Shown in pieces: positions 1-6,947 of a DNA stretch of 64,000 nucleotides. The translations under genes were made by a program, and so were the position numbers. The notes under the pieces are model-generated. The model ran no database searches. It worked only from the letters and a program-made list of their open reading frames with translations, and was not told the origin of the DNA. How positions within the stretch are numbered: position 1 is the stretch's first letter; each line of letters starts with the position of its first letter. Source of the DNA: Bin87 sp034423575 (GTDB taxonomy: Bacteria; Chloroflexota; Dehalococcoidia; Lucifugimonadales; UBA3495); NCBI GenBank assembly GCA_034423575.1, contig DAOUIF010000033.1, positions 62,001 to 126,000 on the forward strand, written 5' to 3'.

Positions 1-714
1 CCGGATCAAACGGAATTGGACCGGCTCGAAGCCAATGTCCTGGTTGCGAGGGAAGCGCTGGAGCGAGCCGACCGCGATCTGGCCGAGCTGGAGCAAGGCA
101 TCGACCAATTGAAGCTTGCCAGCCTGGAAGCCGGCGCTGAAAGCGCTCGCATCGCTCTTGATGCCGCGGAGTCCAGGTTGGCGCGGCTGGAAGAGGGGAT
201 CGATCAGGCCGCGCTCGCTGATCTCAACCAGCAGATCGTGACCGCTCGCGAGGCCCGGGACGAACTGGCCGAGGGCCCGGACTCAGCGGCTGTCGCGCTG
301 GCCCAGGCCAATCTCGACAACGCAAAATCGGATCTCGATGAACTCCTGCAGGATCTGGAACATTCTTATTTGCGCGCGCCCTTCTCAGGTATGGTGCGCC
401 TGGTAACAGTTAAAGAAGGAGACGTCATTACTGTGGATGCCCGCGTCATCCAACTGGTGGATCCAACAAACATCTCCATACGGGGATTGGTGGAAGCCAA
501 CAACGTGGAGCGGATAGAAGTGGGCACGCCCGGGTCGGTCACTGTGGCGGCTTTGGCCGACGTTGAATTGGAAGCTCAGGTGCTGGAAATCTCGCCGGAT
601 GCCAAGACCGAACGGGGCGTGATCAGTTTTCCGGTGGAGTTTGCGGTCGTCGTTCCGCCCGGGGTTGCCATCCCGCCCAATCCGGGGCTCGTAACCACTA
701 CCGTGCGACCGTGA
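1..714 (+). CDS. HlyD-family efflux/secretion periplasmic adaptor, 5'-truncated
   Basis: The frame is open from base 1, so the true start lies outside the window. Residues 1 to about 115 form a long heptad-rich helical hairpin (many Leu/Ala/Glu). A lipoyl/barrel-sandwich half follows, with YLRAPFSGMV and VKEGDVI, then a beta-barrel segment around GTPGSVTV. This order is typical of membrane-fusion proteins that bridge an inner-membrane ABC or RND pump to the cell envelope. The last residues (PPNPGLVTTTVRP) do not look like a normal family end, where an activating Gly-Met/Ser-Ala-Thr strand and a membrane-proximal domain usually follow. A +1 frame read from about 691 gives RATVIIRVSV, so a frameshift or decay of the end is possible. 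No pump gene follows on this side. Confidence 0.75.
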   Translation, partial: PDQTELDRLEANVLVAREALERADRDLAELEQGIDQLKLASLEAGAESARIALDAAESRLARLEEGIDQAALADLNQQIVTAREARDELAEGPDSAAVALAQANLDNAKSDLDELLQDLEHSYLRAPFSGMVRLVTVKEGDVITVDARVIQLVDPTNISIRGLVEANNVERIEVGTPGSVTVAALADVELEAQVLEISPDAKTERGVISFPVEFAVVVPPGVAIPPNPGLVTTTVRP

Positions 715-855
715 TCATCCGAGTGTCGGTCTGTCGCATGATGGAGCGGAGATCGAGCTCGCGGTGAGTCTCCTGCCGGCCGATTACCCGCGGCGAGAGG
801 GCCGGCACTATCCACCCCGCAGGCGCGTGGGTTGCGGTGAACCGAGGCGCTTTGC

Positions 856-885
856 TTGACATCGCGCTCGATTGACGAATATTCT
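856..885 (+). promoter_or_regulatory. Sigma70-type promoter upstream of the DUF35/thiolase genes
   Basis: A perfect TTGACA (856-861) is followed after 18 nt by TATTCT (880-885). It lies 80 nt upstream of the ATG at 965 in an otherwise non-coding 250-nt stretch. No other structure is seen in that stretch. Confidence 0.55.
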
Positions 886-964
886 TTGCCGTACCCAAAT
901 TCCCAACCGTTTGATCGGTTTCCCGGCTTTAGCGCGCGGAAATCCGCATCGTGTGAGGAGCAAC

Positions 965-1375
965 ATGGTAAAGCAGGGTGTGGTGCCTGACGATCTGACC
1001 AGACCATTCTTCGAAGCCGCTAACGAAGGACGACTTGTAGTTCAGGCTTGCAAGGGATCTGAGCGTTTGTACTTTCCACCCCGGCCCGCCTCGGAATTGG
1101 GCTGTTCGCCTGACGACATCGAATGGAGGGAAGTGAGCGGCCGAGGGAAAATCTACAACTACTGCGTAGTGTACGACTGTCCGGTGGCGAGCCTCAAAGA
1201 GGACCTCCCTTTCAACTTGGCAGTCATCATGCTGGACGAGGATCCGGGCCTATTGATGTATTCGCATCTGCCGGGAACCGCGCCGGATGAGGTCCCCGTG
1301 GGCGCCAGCGTGCGGGTGATATTTGAAGCCACGGCCAACGGCCAAAAAGTCCCGGAATGGGAAATCGTGTCCTGA
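965..1375 (+). CDS. DUF35-type OB-fold acyl-CoA-associated protein with degenerate zinc ribbon
   Basis: This 136-aa protein starts at ATG 965 behind a GAGGAG-like site. It has the DUF35 layout: an N-terminal helix (DLTRPFFEAANEGRL), a short rubredoxin-like ribbon ending in YFPPRP, and an OB fold ending in VPEWEIV. Family members partner thiolases or hydratases (for example ChsH2 and Ltp2 partners) and help bind acyl-CoA. The thiolase-like gene directly downstream fits this. Normally two CxxC pairs bind Zn; here CKGS keeps only the first Cys and the second pair is reduced to one displaced Cys (ELGC), so zinc binding is probably lost. An in-frame upstream start at 872 exists but has no ribosome site. 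Confidence 0.8.
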   Translation: MVKQGVVPDDLTRPFFEAANEGRLVVQACKGSERLYFPPRPASELGCSPDDIEWREVSGRGKIYNYCVVYDCPVASLKEDLPFNLAVIMLDEDPGLLMYSHLPGTAPDEVPVGASVRVIFEATANGQKVPEWEIVS

Positions 1376-1457
1376 CGCCCTCGAAACCGTTCCACCAAGA
1401 AACCAGGCGGCCTGACCTTTGCGTCGGGATTCTCGCGGCATTCTCAAGGAGTTTGTT

Positions 1458-2789
1458 ATGACCACCCAGATGGCTCCCGAATCTATGTATCGTTCCACCG
1501 AAGGCTTGGGAACTTGGGAACACCGGGGCAAGGTAGCCGCCGTGGGTATTGGACACTCTCCCACCGCCCGCCGGTGGGACGGCCGGGCGGAAACATCGGT
1601 GGGTGCGCTGAGCATCGGTGCCCTGAGGGCGGCGATCGCAGACGCCGGAGTGCCACCGGACCAGGTCGACGGTATCGTGATGGTTCCGGTCACCACTACT
1701 GGGGCGCACTGGCCCGAAGATCAGCCCGTGCCCATGGACGTGGTCAACGCGTTCAACCAGACTGACAATCTACTGGACGGCGTCGGCCAATTGAGCGCCG
1801 AGTGGATCCTGAAAAACATGCCTGAACTGACCAACGTCAAGTTCACCATGTACGCGCCCGGCTGCATGTCCGCCGCGATTGTCGTTGCTGCGCAGGCGGT
1901 TGGCGACGGCCTCGCCAACAACTGCCTGGTCTTGAAGGGCTGGCACAACCTCGAAGGTCGATACAATCATGGTGGCATCAGCGCCGCCAACGAAGTACCA
2001 GGAAGTTTCGCCATAAGCCCAGGCCGCACCCTGTGGGGCGCTCCCGGTTGCTACGGAACGGCTTTGCAATTTGCCCAATACTGCACGAAATACGGCAAGC
2101 ACCACGACATGATGGCGCCGTTCATGCAGAATTCCCGGCGGAACGGCCTCCTGTTCCCGGAAGGCTACTGGGCACAGCATCGCCCGGAGCAATTGACGCC
2201 GGAGGACTACCTTTCCTCGCGGTGGATCGCGAAGCCGGCGAACCTCTTCGACAACGATATACCGATCATGGTCGCCGCAGCCTATCTGTTCACCACTGCG
2301 GACCGTGCCCAGGATATGGCGCAGAATCCGGTTTACATCCTCAACCACGCCTCCAGTCGTGGTGTGGCGCGCAGCATAACGCCGACGCTGGAAGAAGTGG
2401 AAATAGAGACTGCAACTACTGGACGCAAGATTTACGAGGGGGCGGGGATCACCGCAGACGACCTGTCGTTTGAGAACATGTACGACGGGTTCGCCCAGTT
2501 CCACCAGTTCCACATCGAAGGCTTGCGTTACCGCGGAATGCAACCCGGAGACGCCCTTGATTTCTATCAGACCGACATCAGCATCGAGGGCCCAAACCCC
2601 ATTTTGTCCAGCGGCGGAAACATCGGCAGCGGCCGGAGCCGGTTCTGGATGCACACCGATTGCATGCAGCAGATCCAGGGTCGAGCTGGCGCGCGGGCGT
2701 TGACCGGGGTGAAGCCCGAAATCGCTGTTTCGGGCGGACCCATGCCGTTCGGGGGGAATTTCACGGTTTGGAGCGCTACGCCGGACTAG
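1458..2789 (+). CDS. Thiolase-family (SCP2/lipid-transfer type) acetyl-CoA acetyltransferase-like protein
   Basis: The 443-aa product starts at ATG 1458, preceded by AAGGAG. The N-terminal half has the thiolase pattern of a first strand (VAAVGIGHSPTARR), ALRAAIADAGVPPDQVDGIV, and a Cys at the expected nucleophile position in APGCMSAAIVVAAQAV. The C-terminal half carries ENMYDGFAQFHQFHIEGL and a Gly-rich GGNIGSGRSRFWMHTD stretch where classical thiolases have the GHPxGxSG and CxG motifs. These differ from biosynthetic thiolases and suggest the SCP2-thiolase or aldolase-like branch, which works with a DUF35 partner such as the upstream gene. A retro-aldol or thiolytic step in side-chain catabolism is likely but not proven. 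Confidence 0.75.
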   Translation: MTTQMAPESMYRSTEGLGTWEHRGKVAAVGIGHSPTARRWDGRAETSVGALSIGALRAAIADAGVPPDQVDGIVMVPVTTTGAHWPEDQPVPMDVVNAFNQTDNLLDGVGQLSAEWILKNMPELTNVKFTMYAPGCMSAAIVVAAQAVGDGLANNCLVLKGWHNLEGRYNHGGISAANEVPGSFAISPGRTLWGAPGCYGTALQFAQYCTKYGKHHDMMAPFMQNSRRNGLLFPEGYWAQHRPEQLTPEDYLSSRWIAKPANLFDNDIPIMVAAAYLFTTADRAQDMAQNPVYILNHASSRGVARSITPTLEEVEIETATTGRKIYEGAGITADDLSFENMYDGFAQFHQFHIEGLRYRGMQPGDALDFYQTDISIEGPNPILSSGGNIGSGRSRFWMHTDCMQQIQGRAGARALTGVKPEIAVSGGPMPFGGNFTVWSATPD

Positions 2790-2821
2790 CCTGCACGGCA
2801 CACTGGGGTCACATCGTCGCT

Positions 2822-2851
2822 TTGGGCGACCTTACGGGGTCGCCCAATTTT
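2822..2851 (+). terminator. Rho-independent terminator after the thiolase gene
   Basis: A 10-bp perfect stem (2822-2831 with 2838-2847, TTGGGCGACC) closes a 6-nt loop and is followed by TTTT. It lies 33 nt after the thiolase stop and before the HAD gene. Confidence 0.8.
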
Positions 2852-2888
2852 CGGGTGTAGGCATCCTGTAAATCAATAGAGGAGACAC

Positions 2889-3242
2889 ATGGCAATTCTC
2901 ATCAGTTTCGACATCGACGGCACGCTGGAAGTGGGAGACCCGCCGGGCCCGCTGACTATGGAGATGGTGAAGATCGTACAGGACAAGGGTTTCCTGATTG
3001 GCAGTTGCTCGGATCGACCGCCCAGCAGCCAACGGTCCATGTGGGAAGAGCACGAGATCAGTGTCGACTTCGCAGTCGCCAAGCACCTGTTGTCAGAGGT
3101 AAAGTCTGGTTTCGACGCTGACGCCTACTACCACATCGGTGACCGAGAGGACCTGGACCGGCAGAATGCACTGCGGAACGGGTTTGAATTCCTGTGGCCC
3201 GACGAAGCCGCAGCGCAGCCGTGGTTCCTTCCCGATGATTGA
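2889..3242 (+). CDS. Small HAD-superfamily phosphatase-like protein
   Basis: This 117-aa protein starts at ATG 2889 after GAGGAGA. It shows a minimal HAD core: motif I FDIDGTL (residues 6-12, nucleophile Asp7 and acid/base Asp9), a motif II-like Ser/Asp stretch in GSCSDRP, a Lys in the middle and motif IV GDREDLD. There is no room for a cap domain, so it should act on a large or exposed phosphate ester if it is active. It sits between a terminator and an MFS gene and may share a transcript with the latter. The substrate is unknown. Confidence 0.7.
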   Translation: MAILISFDIDGTLEVGDPPGPLTMEMVKIVQDKGFLIGSCSDRPPSSQRSMWEEHEISVDFAVAKHLLSEVKSGFDADAYYHIGDREDLDRQNALRNGFEFLWPDEAAAQPWFLPDD

Positions 3243-3323
3243 TACGTCTATCCGCCGCCAGGAATTCGTCATCAAGGGCGCGACAACAAACGTGCCGCAG
3301 GCGTCCGAAAATAAGCATTTGCC

Positions 3324-4673
3324 GTGACAGAAACTGAAAGTGACATGCAGCGGCGGCGACCCCGCGTCTTCTATGGCTGGTGGGTCGTCGTCGTTTCCTC
3401 ATTATTGGGCATGTTCGGGAACGGGTCGATATCCCAAGGGTTCCCGAGATTTTTTGTACCTATCCGGACCGAATTGGGCCTGACGTCCGCGCAGATGTCG
3501 TTGGTGTTTAGCCTGGCGCGGGCAGAGGGCAGCGCCGGTGGACCCCTGGTTGGCTGGGTCGTCGACCGTTACGGTGCGAGGCCCATGGTGTTGGCCGGCG
3601 GGCTGATGGCTGGTATCGGAACCATCCTGCTGTCGAGAGCGGATAGTTACTGGGAACTTCTTGTGCTGTTCTCGGGCATCATCTCGCTGGGGAAAAGCGC
3701 GGGGTTCGGCCAGACTCTCATGGCGGCGGTCAACCAATGGTTCATCCGGCGACGCTCGGTGGCAATGTCGACCCTCATGACCGCGTTTGCGGGTGGCGGT
3801 GCCTTCGTCGTGCTCCTGCTGAATTTTGGAATCCAACAAATCGGATGGAGGGACACGCTGCTGTGGACCGGCGTTTTCATCGTAGCGATGACGCTTCCGG
3901 CGGCGTTTTTCATTCGGAGCCGCCCTGAGGACATGGGCCTGTTGCCCGATGGCGATACGCCAGAGGATGCAAGTGGCGGAACCGGATCCGGCAGTCGAGG
4001 CCACAGGCGCTCGAGCGACGTCAGTTTTTCGTTCCGCCAGGCAATCCAAACGCGCACCTACTGGTTCATCATGGTGGGCGCGATATTGCGCGTATCGGTG
4101 ACCAACGGAATGCTGGTGCACGTTTTTCCGATCATGGCGGTGCGGGGGATTTCGGAGAACGAAGCGGCGGCCTGGGTCGCCGCGATGTTCTTCCTGGGGA
4201 TACCCCTGCGGTTCATCATGGGCGTTACCTCGGGCAAGTTTCGCGGCAACGTTCTCCTGGCCATCGGCATGGTCATTGGTGCCATCGGAATGGGAGGTCT
4301 GTGGATCGGGCCGGGGGTAGTCGGCTTGCTCCTCTTTGTGGTCGGAATCGCCATCGTCGAAGGGATAACATCAGTGAACTGGCTGATGCTGTCCGACTAT
4401 TACGGTCGCGCCAGATTTGCAACCCTGATGGGGTTCATGAGCCTTTTCATGAACGTAGGGATGTTCATCTCACCCTACGCGTCCGGATTGGTCTTCGACC
4501 GCACCGGCAGCTATTATTGGGTGCTCGCGGTCTTCACGCCGCTGTACCTCGTGAGCGCGGTGGCTTTCCTGTTTGCCACACGGCCCAACCCGCCCGAAAG
4601 CACACGGAGGCGGTGGATCGGCACCGAAACCAGCGCTCCGGTACCATCGCCTTCCGGAGGCGACGGGAATTGA
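3324..4673 (+). CDS. MFS transporter, oxalate/formate antiporter or monocarboxylate type
   Basis: The 449-aa protein has about 12 hydrophobic segments. It opens with RRPRVFYGWWVVVVSS, a start typical of the OFA/MCT group of the major facilitator superfamily. Loop 2-3 carries the MFS signature as GWVVDRYGARPM. A charged Ser/Gly-rich central loop (about residues 208-236) separates the two six-helix halves. The start used is GTG 3324; ATG 3345 (MQRRRPRV) is equally possible. It most likely moves small organic anions, but the substrate cannot be read from sequence. Confidence 0.8.
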   Translation: MTETESDMQRRRPRVFYGWWVVVVSSLLGMFGNGSISQGFPRFFVPIRTELGLTSAQMSLVFSLARAEGSAGGPLVGWVVDRYGARPMVLAGGLMAGIGTILLSRADSYWELLVLFSGIISLGKSAGFGQTLMAAVNQWFIRRRSVAMSTLMTAFAGGGAFVVLLLNFGIQQIGWRDTLLWTGVFIVAMTLPAAFFIRSRPEDMGLLPDGDTPEDASGGTGSGSRGHRRSSDVSFSFRQAIQTRTYWFIMVGAILRVSVTNGMLVHVFPIMAVRGISENEAAAWVAAMFFLGIPLRFIMGVTSGKFRGNVLLAIGMVIGAIGMGGLWIGPGVVGLLLFVVGIAIVEGITSVNWLMLSDYYGRARFATLMGFMSLFMNVGMFISPYASGLVFDRTGSYYWVLAVFTPLYLVSAVAFLFATRPNPPESTRRRWIGTETSAPVPSPSGGDGN

Positions 4674-4736
4674 CCGCACATGTATTTCAGGCGCTTGATT
4701 AGTCAACCGATAACGGACCGTCAGCGAGGAACTCTC

Positions 4737-5324
4737 ATGGACCCGCAACCCGTCACACTCCAAGGAAAGCACGTACGTTTGGAACCCATCGGACCGCAGC
4801 ACGCTGATGACCTGTTTCGGGTCGGAAAAGACGCATCAATTTGGCGTTTTTCGTCCAGGCCCGCCTTTACAAGCTTGGATGACGTTCAGCAATGGGTGGA
4901 GTCGTGCATGGCACGGAACGACTTGGAGGGACGGGTCCAGTTCGCCGTCGTCCACCAGGCGGAGGGCAGAGCCGTCGGCTCTACGGGTTACCTGGATGTC
5001 GATCGTCCCAACCGGGCGTTGGAGATTGGCATGACCTGGTACGGCACAGAGTACCAGCGCACGGCGGTCAATACGGAATCCAAGTTCCTGTTGTTGAGCC
5101 ACGCCTTCGAGGAGTTGGGGGCGCTGAGAGTCTGCCTGAAAGCCGACCACCGCAACACGCGGTCCCTGCGGGCGATCGAACGTATCGGCGCTACCCGGGA
5201 AGGCGTGCTTCGCAACCACCGCATTGCCCGGGACGGGGTGAACCGGCACTCGGTGTACTACGGCATCATCGACAGCGATTGGCCGCGAGTGCGAAATCGA
5301 CTGCAGGCGATGCTGTCCGCGTAG
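4737..5324 (+). CDS. GNAT N-acetyltransferase, RimJ/RimL type
   Basis: The 195-aa product starts at ATG 4737, 7 nt after GCGAGGA; an upstream ATG at 4680 lacks a site. The sequence follows the RimJ/L pattern: LQGKHVRLEPIGPQHADDLF at the start, AVGSTGYLDV in the core, a long segment with EIGMTWYGTEYQRTAVNTE, and C-terminal RVCLKADHRNTRSLRAIERIGATREG, where Asn and Arg-Ser-Ile hold acetyl-CoA. Members acetylate the N-terminus of ribosomal proteins or small amines. The acceptor here is unknown. Confidence 0.8.
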   Translation: MDPQPVTLQGKHVRLEPIGPQHADDLFRVGKDASIWRFSSRPAFTSLDDVQQWVESCMARNDLEGRVQFAVVHQAEGRAVGSTGYLDVDRPNRALEIGMTWYGTEYQRTAVNTESKFLLLSHAFEELGALRVCLKADHRNTRSLRAIERIGATREGVLRNHRIARDGVNRHSVYYGIIDSDWPRVRNRLQAMLSA

Positions 5325-5458
5325 CGATTTCCTGTGGCGCGACACGTTGCGTTGCGGTATTATGTCGCGCGTTCCCGGATGATCGGCTGCCGCGGCCGGC
5401 CCGCGGGATTAGCAGGCGCCGGCGCGAGGCGAGTAACCGCTGAGGAGACCGCTGATCG

Positions 5459-5467
5459 TGCTATAAT
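5459..5467 (+). promoter_or_regulatory. Extended -10 promoter of the molybdenum hydroxylase operon
   Basis: TGCTATAAT is an extended -10 element (TGn plus a perfect TATAAT at 5462-5467), 20 nt upstream of the ATG at 5488. No convincing -35 lies upstream, which is usual for extended -10 promoters. Confidence 0.55.
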
Positions 5468-5487
5468 CTGCGCCGCAGGAGGTGCCC

Positions 5488-6363
5488 ATGCGAGCTATTG
5501 ATTACGTTGCCCCTACTTCCCTTAGCGATGCCGTTTCCGTCATGGCGCAGCACGGCGACCGCGCGCGCCCGTTGGCCGGCGGCACTGACATTATCGTGCA
5601 GCTGCGTGGCGGACGGCGCGAGCTTGACGCCTTGGTGGATACCAAGAAGATCCCCGAGCTGAACGCGCTCAACCTCAGCGACAGCGGCCTGCAAATCGGC
5701 GCGGCCGTGCCCTGCCACCAGATATACCAGGATCAGGCCGTTGCCGCCGCTTACCCTGGTTTGATTGATGCCGCCAGCCTCATCGGCAGCATCCAGATCC
5801 AGGGCCGCGCCACTTTCGGCGGCAACCTGTGCAACGCCGCTCCGTCCGGCGACACCATACCGCCCGTCATCACCCAGGGCGGAGAGGCCCACATCAACGG
5901 CCCCAACGGCTGGCGCACGGTCCCCACCGAGGATTTCTGCACCGGTCCCGGCCGAACCGTATTGGAACCCGGTGAGTTGCTGGTAGCCATACAGATACCG
6001 GCTCCGGCCGCCAACTCAGGCAGCGCTTACTTGCGGTTCATCCCCCGCAACGAAATGGACATCGCCGTGGCCGGCGTGTCTTCTACCGTGGTGCTGGACG
6101 CCTCCGGACAGACCATTCAGTCCGCCCGGATCGCTCTGGCCTCTGTCGGTCCCACCCCGATCCTGGCCACCGCCGCCGGTGAGAGCCTCGCTGGGAAGGC
6201 CGTGTCCGATGAAGCCATCGAGGAGGCCGGCCGCCTCGCCAGCGAAGCCGCTACGCCCATCACCGATATGCGCGGCACCATCCGCCAGCGGCACCACCTG
6301 GTTGCCGTGCTCACCCGCCGCACTTTGAACATCGCCATCCGGCGCGCCCGAGGGGAGGAGTAA
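5488..6363 (+). CDS. Molybdenum hydroxylase, FAD-binding medium subunit
   Basis: This 291-aa protein starts at ATG 5488 behind a perfect AGGAGG. It has the CoxM/xanthine dehydrogenase FAD fold: RPLAGGTDIIVQLRGG near residue 30, which binds the FAD pyrophosphate, and SIQIQGRATFGGNLCNAAPSGD near residue 100. The C-terminal CO_deh_flav_C domain ends with the RHHLVAVLTRRTL segment. It passes electrons from the 2Fe-2S subunit to an acceptor in the cytoplasm. Its stop is 2 nt before the next gene, and the order M-S-L is the standard operon order. Confidence 0.92.
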   Translation: MRAIDYVAPTSLSDAVSVMAQHGDRARPLAGGTDIIVQLRGGRRELDALVDTKKIPELNALNLSDSGLQIGAAVPCHQIYQDQAVAAAYPGLIDAASLIGSIQIQGRATFGGNLCNAAPSGDTIPPVITQGGEAHINGPNGWRTVPTEDFCTGPGRTVLEPGELLVAIQIPAPAANSGSAYLRFIPRNEMDIAVAGVSSTVVLDASGQTIQSARIALASVGPTPILATAAGESLAGKAVSDEAIEEAGRLASEAATPITDMRGTIRQRHHLVAVLTRRTLNIAIRRARGEE

Positions 6364-6365
6364 CA

Positions 6366-6842
6366 ATGCCCGGACTTGTCCACGTAACCACCACCATTAA
6401 CGGCAACCAGACCGACTTCCTCTGCGAGCCCCGCCAGAGCTTGCTGGAGTGCCTGCGCGATGTCGTGGGAATGACCGGCTCCAAGGAGGGTTGCAACGAC
6501 GGCAACTGTGGAGCCTGCACGGTCAACCTGGACGGCCGTATCGTCTGCTCTTGCCTGGTTCTGGGCGTTGAGGCTCAGGGGGCCGAGGTCAACACCATTG
6601 AGGGCGTGGCTTCCGCCGAAGGCCTGCATCCCATCCAGCAGTCTTTCCTGGAAAATGCCGCACTGCAGTGTGGCATCTGCACCCCGGGTTTCATCGTCGC
6701 TGCCAAGGCTCTGCTGGACGCTGAGCCCGATGCTGACGAAGCGCGGATCCGCCACTGGCTGGCCGGAAACCTGTGTCGTTGCACCGGCTACGACAAGATC
6801 GTCCGTGCGGTCCTTGACGCCGGAGAGCGGATGCGATCATAG
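6366..6842 (+). CDS. Molybdenum hydroxylase, 2Fe-2S small subunit
   Basis: The 158-aa product is full length for the family. The plant-type N-terminal cluster ligands are in GCNDGNCGACTVNL and a later CSC. The second, four-helix domain has the pair CGICTPGF and CRCTGY, which bind the cluster nearest the molybdopterin. It relays electrons from the Mo site to FAD. The gene starts 2 nt after the FAD-subunit stop and has a GAGGAG ribosome site inside the end of that gene. Confidence 0.95.
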   Translation: MPGLVHVTTTINGNQTDFLCEPRQSLLECLRDVVGMTGSKEGCNDGNCGACTVNLDGRIVCSCLVLGVEAQGAEVNTIEGVASAEGLHPIQQSFLENAALQCGICTPGFIVAAKALLDAEPDADEARIRHWLAGNLCRCTGYDKIVRAVLDAGERMRS

Positions 6843-6896
6843 GCTTTCGCACGCTGCCGGCGCAGAAGATCCGGCGCCGGTTTCGACGTTTGCAAT

Positions 6897-6926
6897 CGTA
6901 GGGGCGAATAGCTATTCGCCCCTACG
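6897..6926. repeat. Perfect 30-nt palindrome between the small and large subunit genes
   Basis: Fifteen bases (CGTAGGGGCGAATAG) are followed directly by their exact reverse complement. There is no T-tract, so it is more likely an mRNA-processing or attenuation hairpin, or a mobile repeat copy, than a terminator. Its GGGGCGA core recurs in other intergenic hairpins of this window. Confidence 0.8.
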
Positions 6927-6947
6927 TCGTTAGGGAGGTGAATCAAA

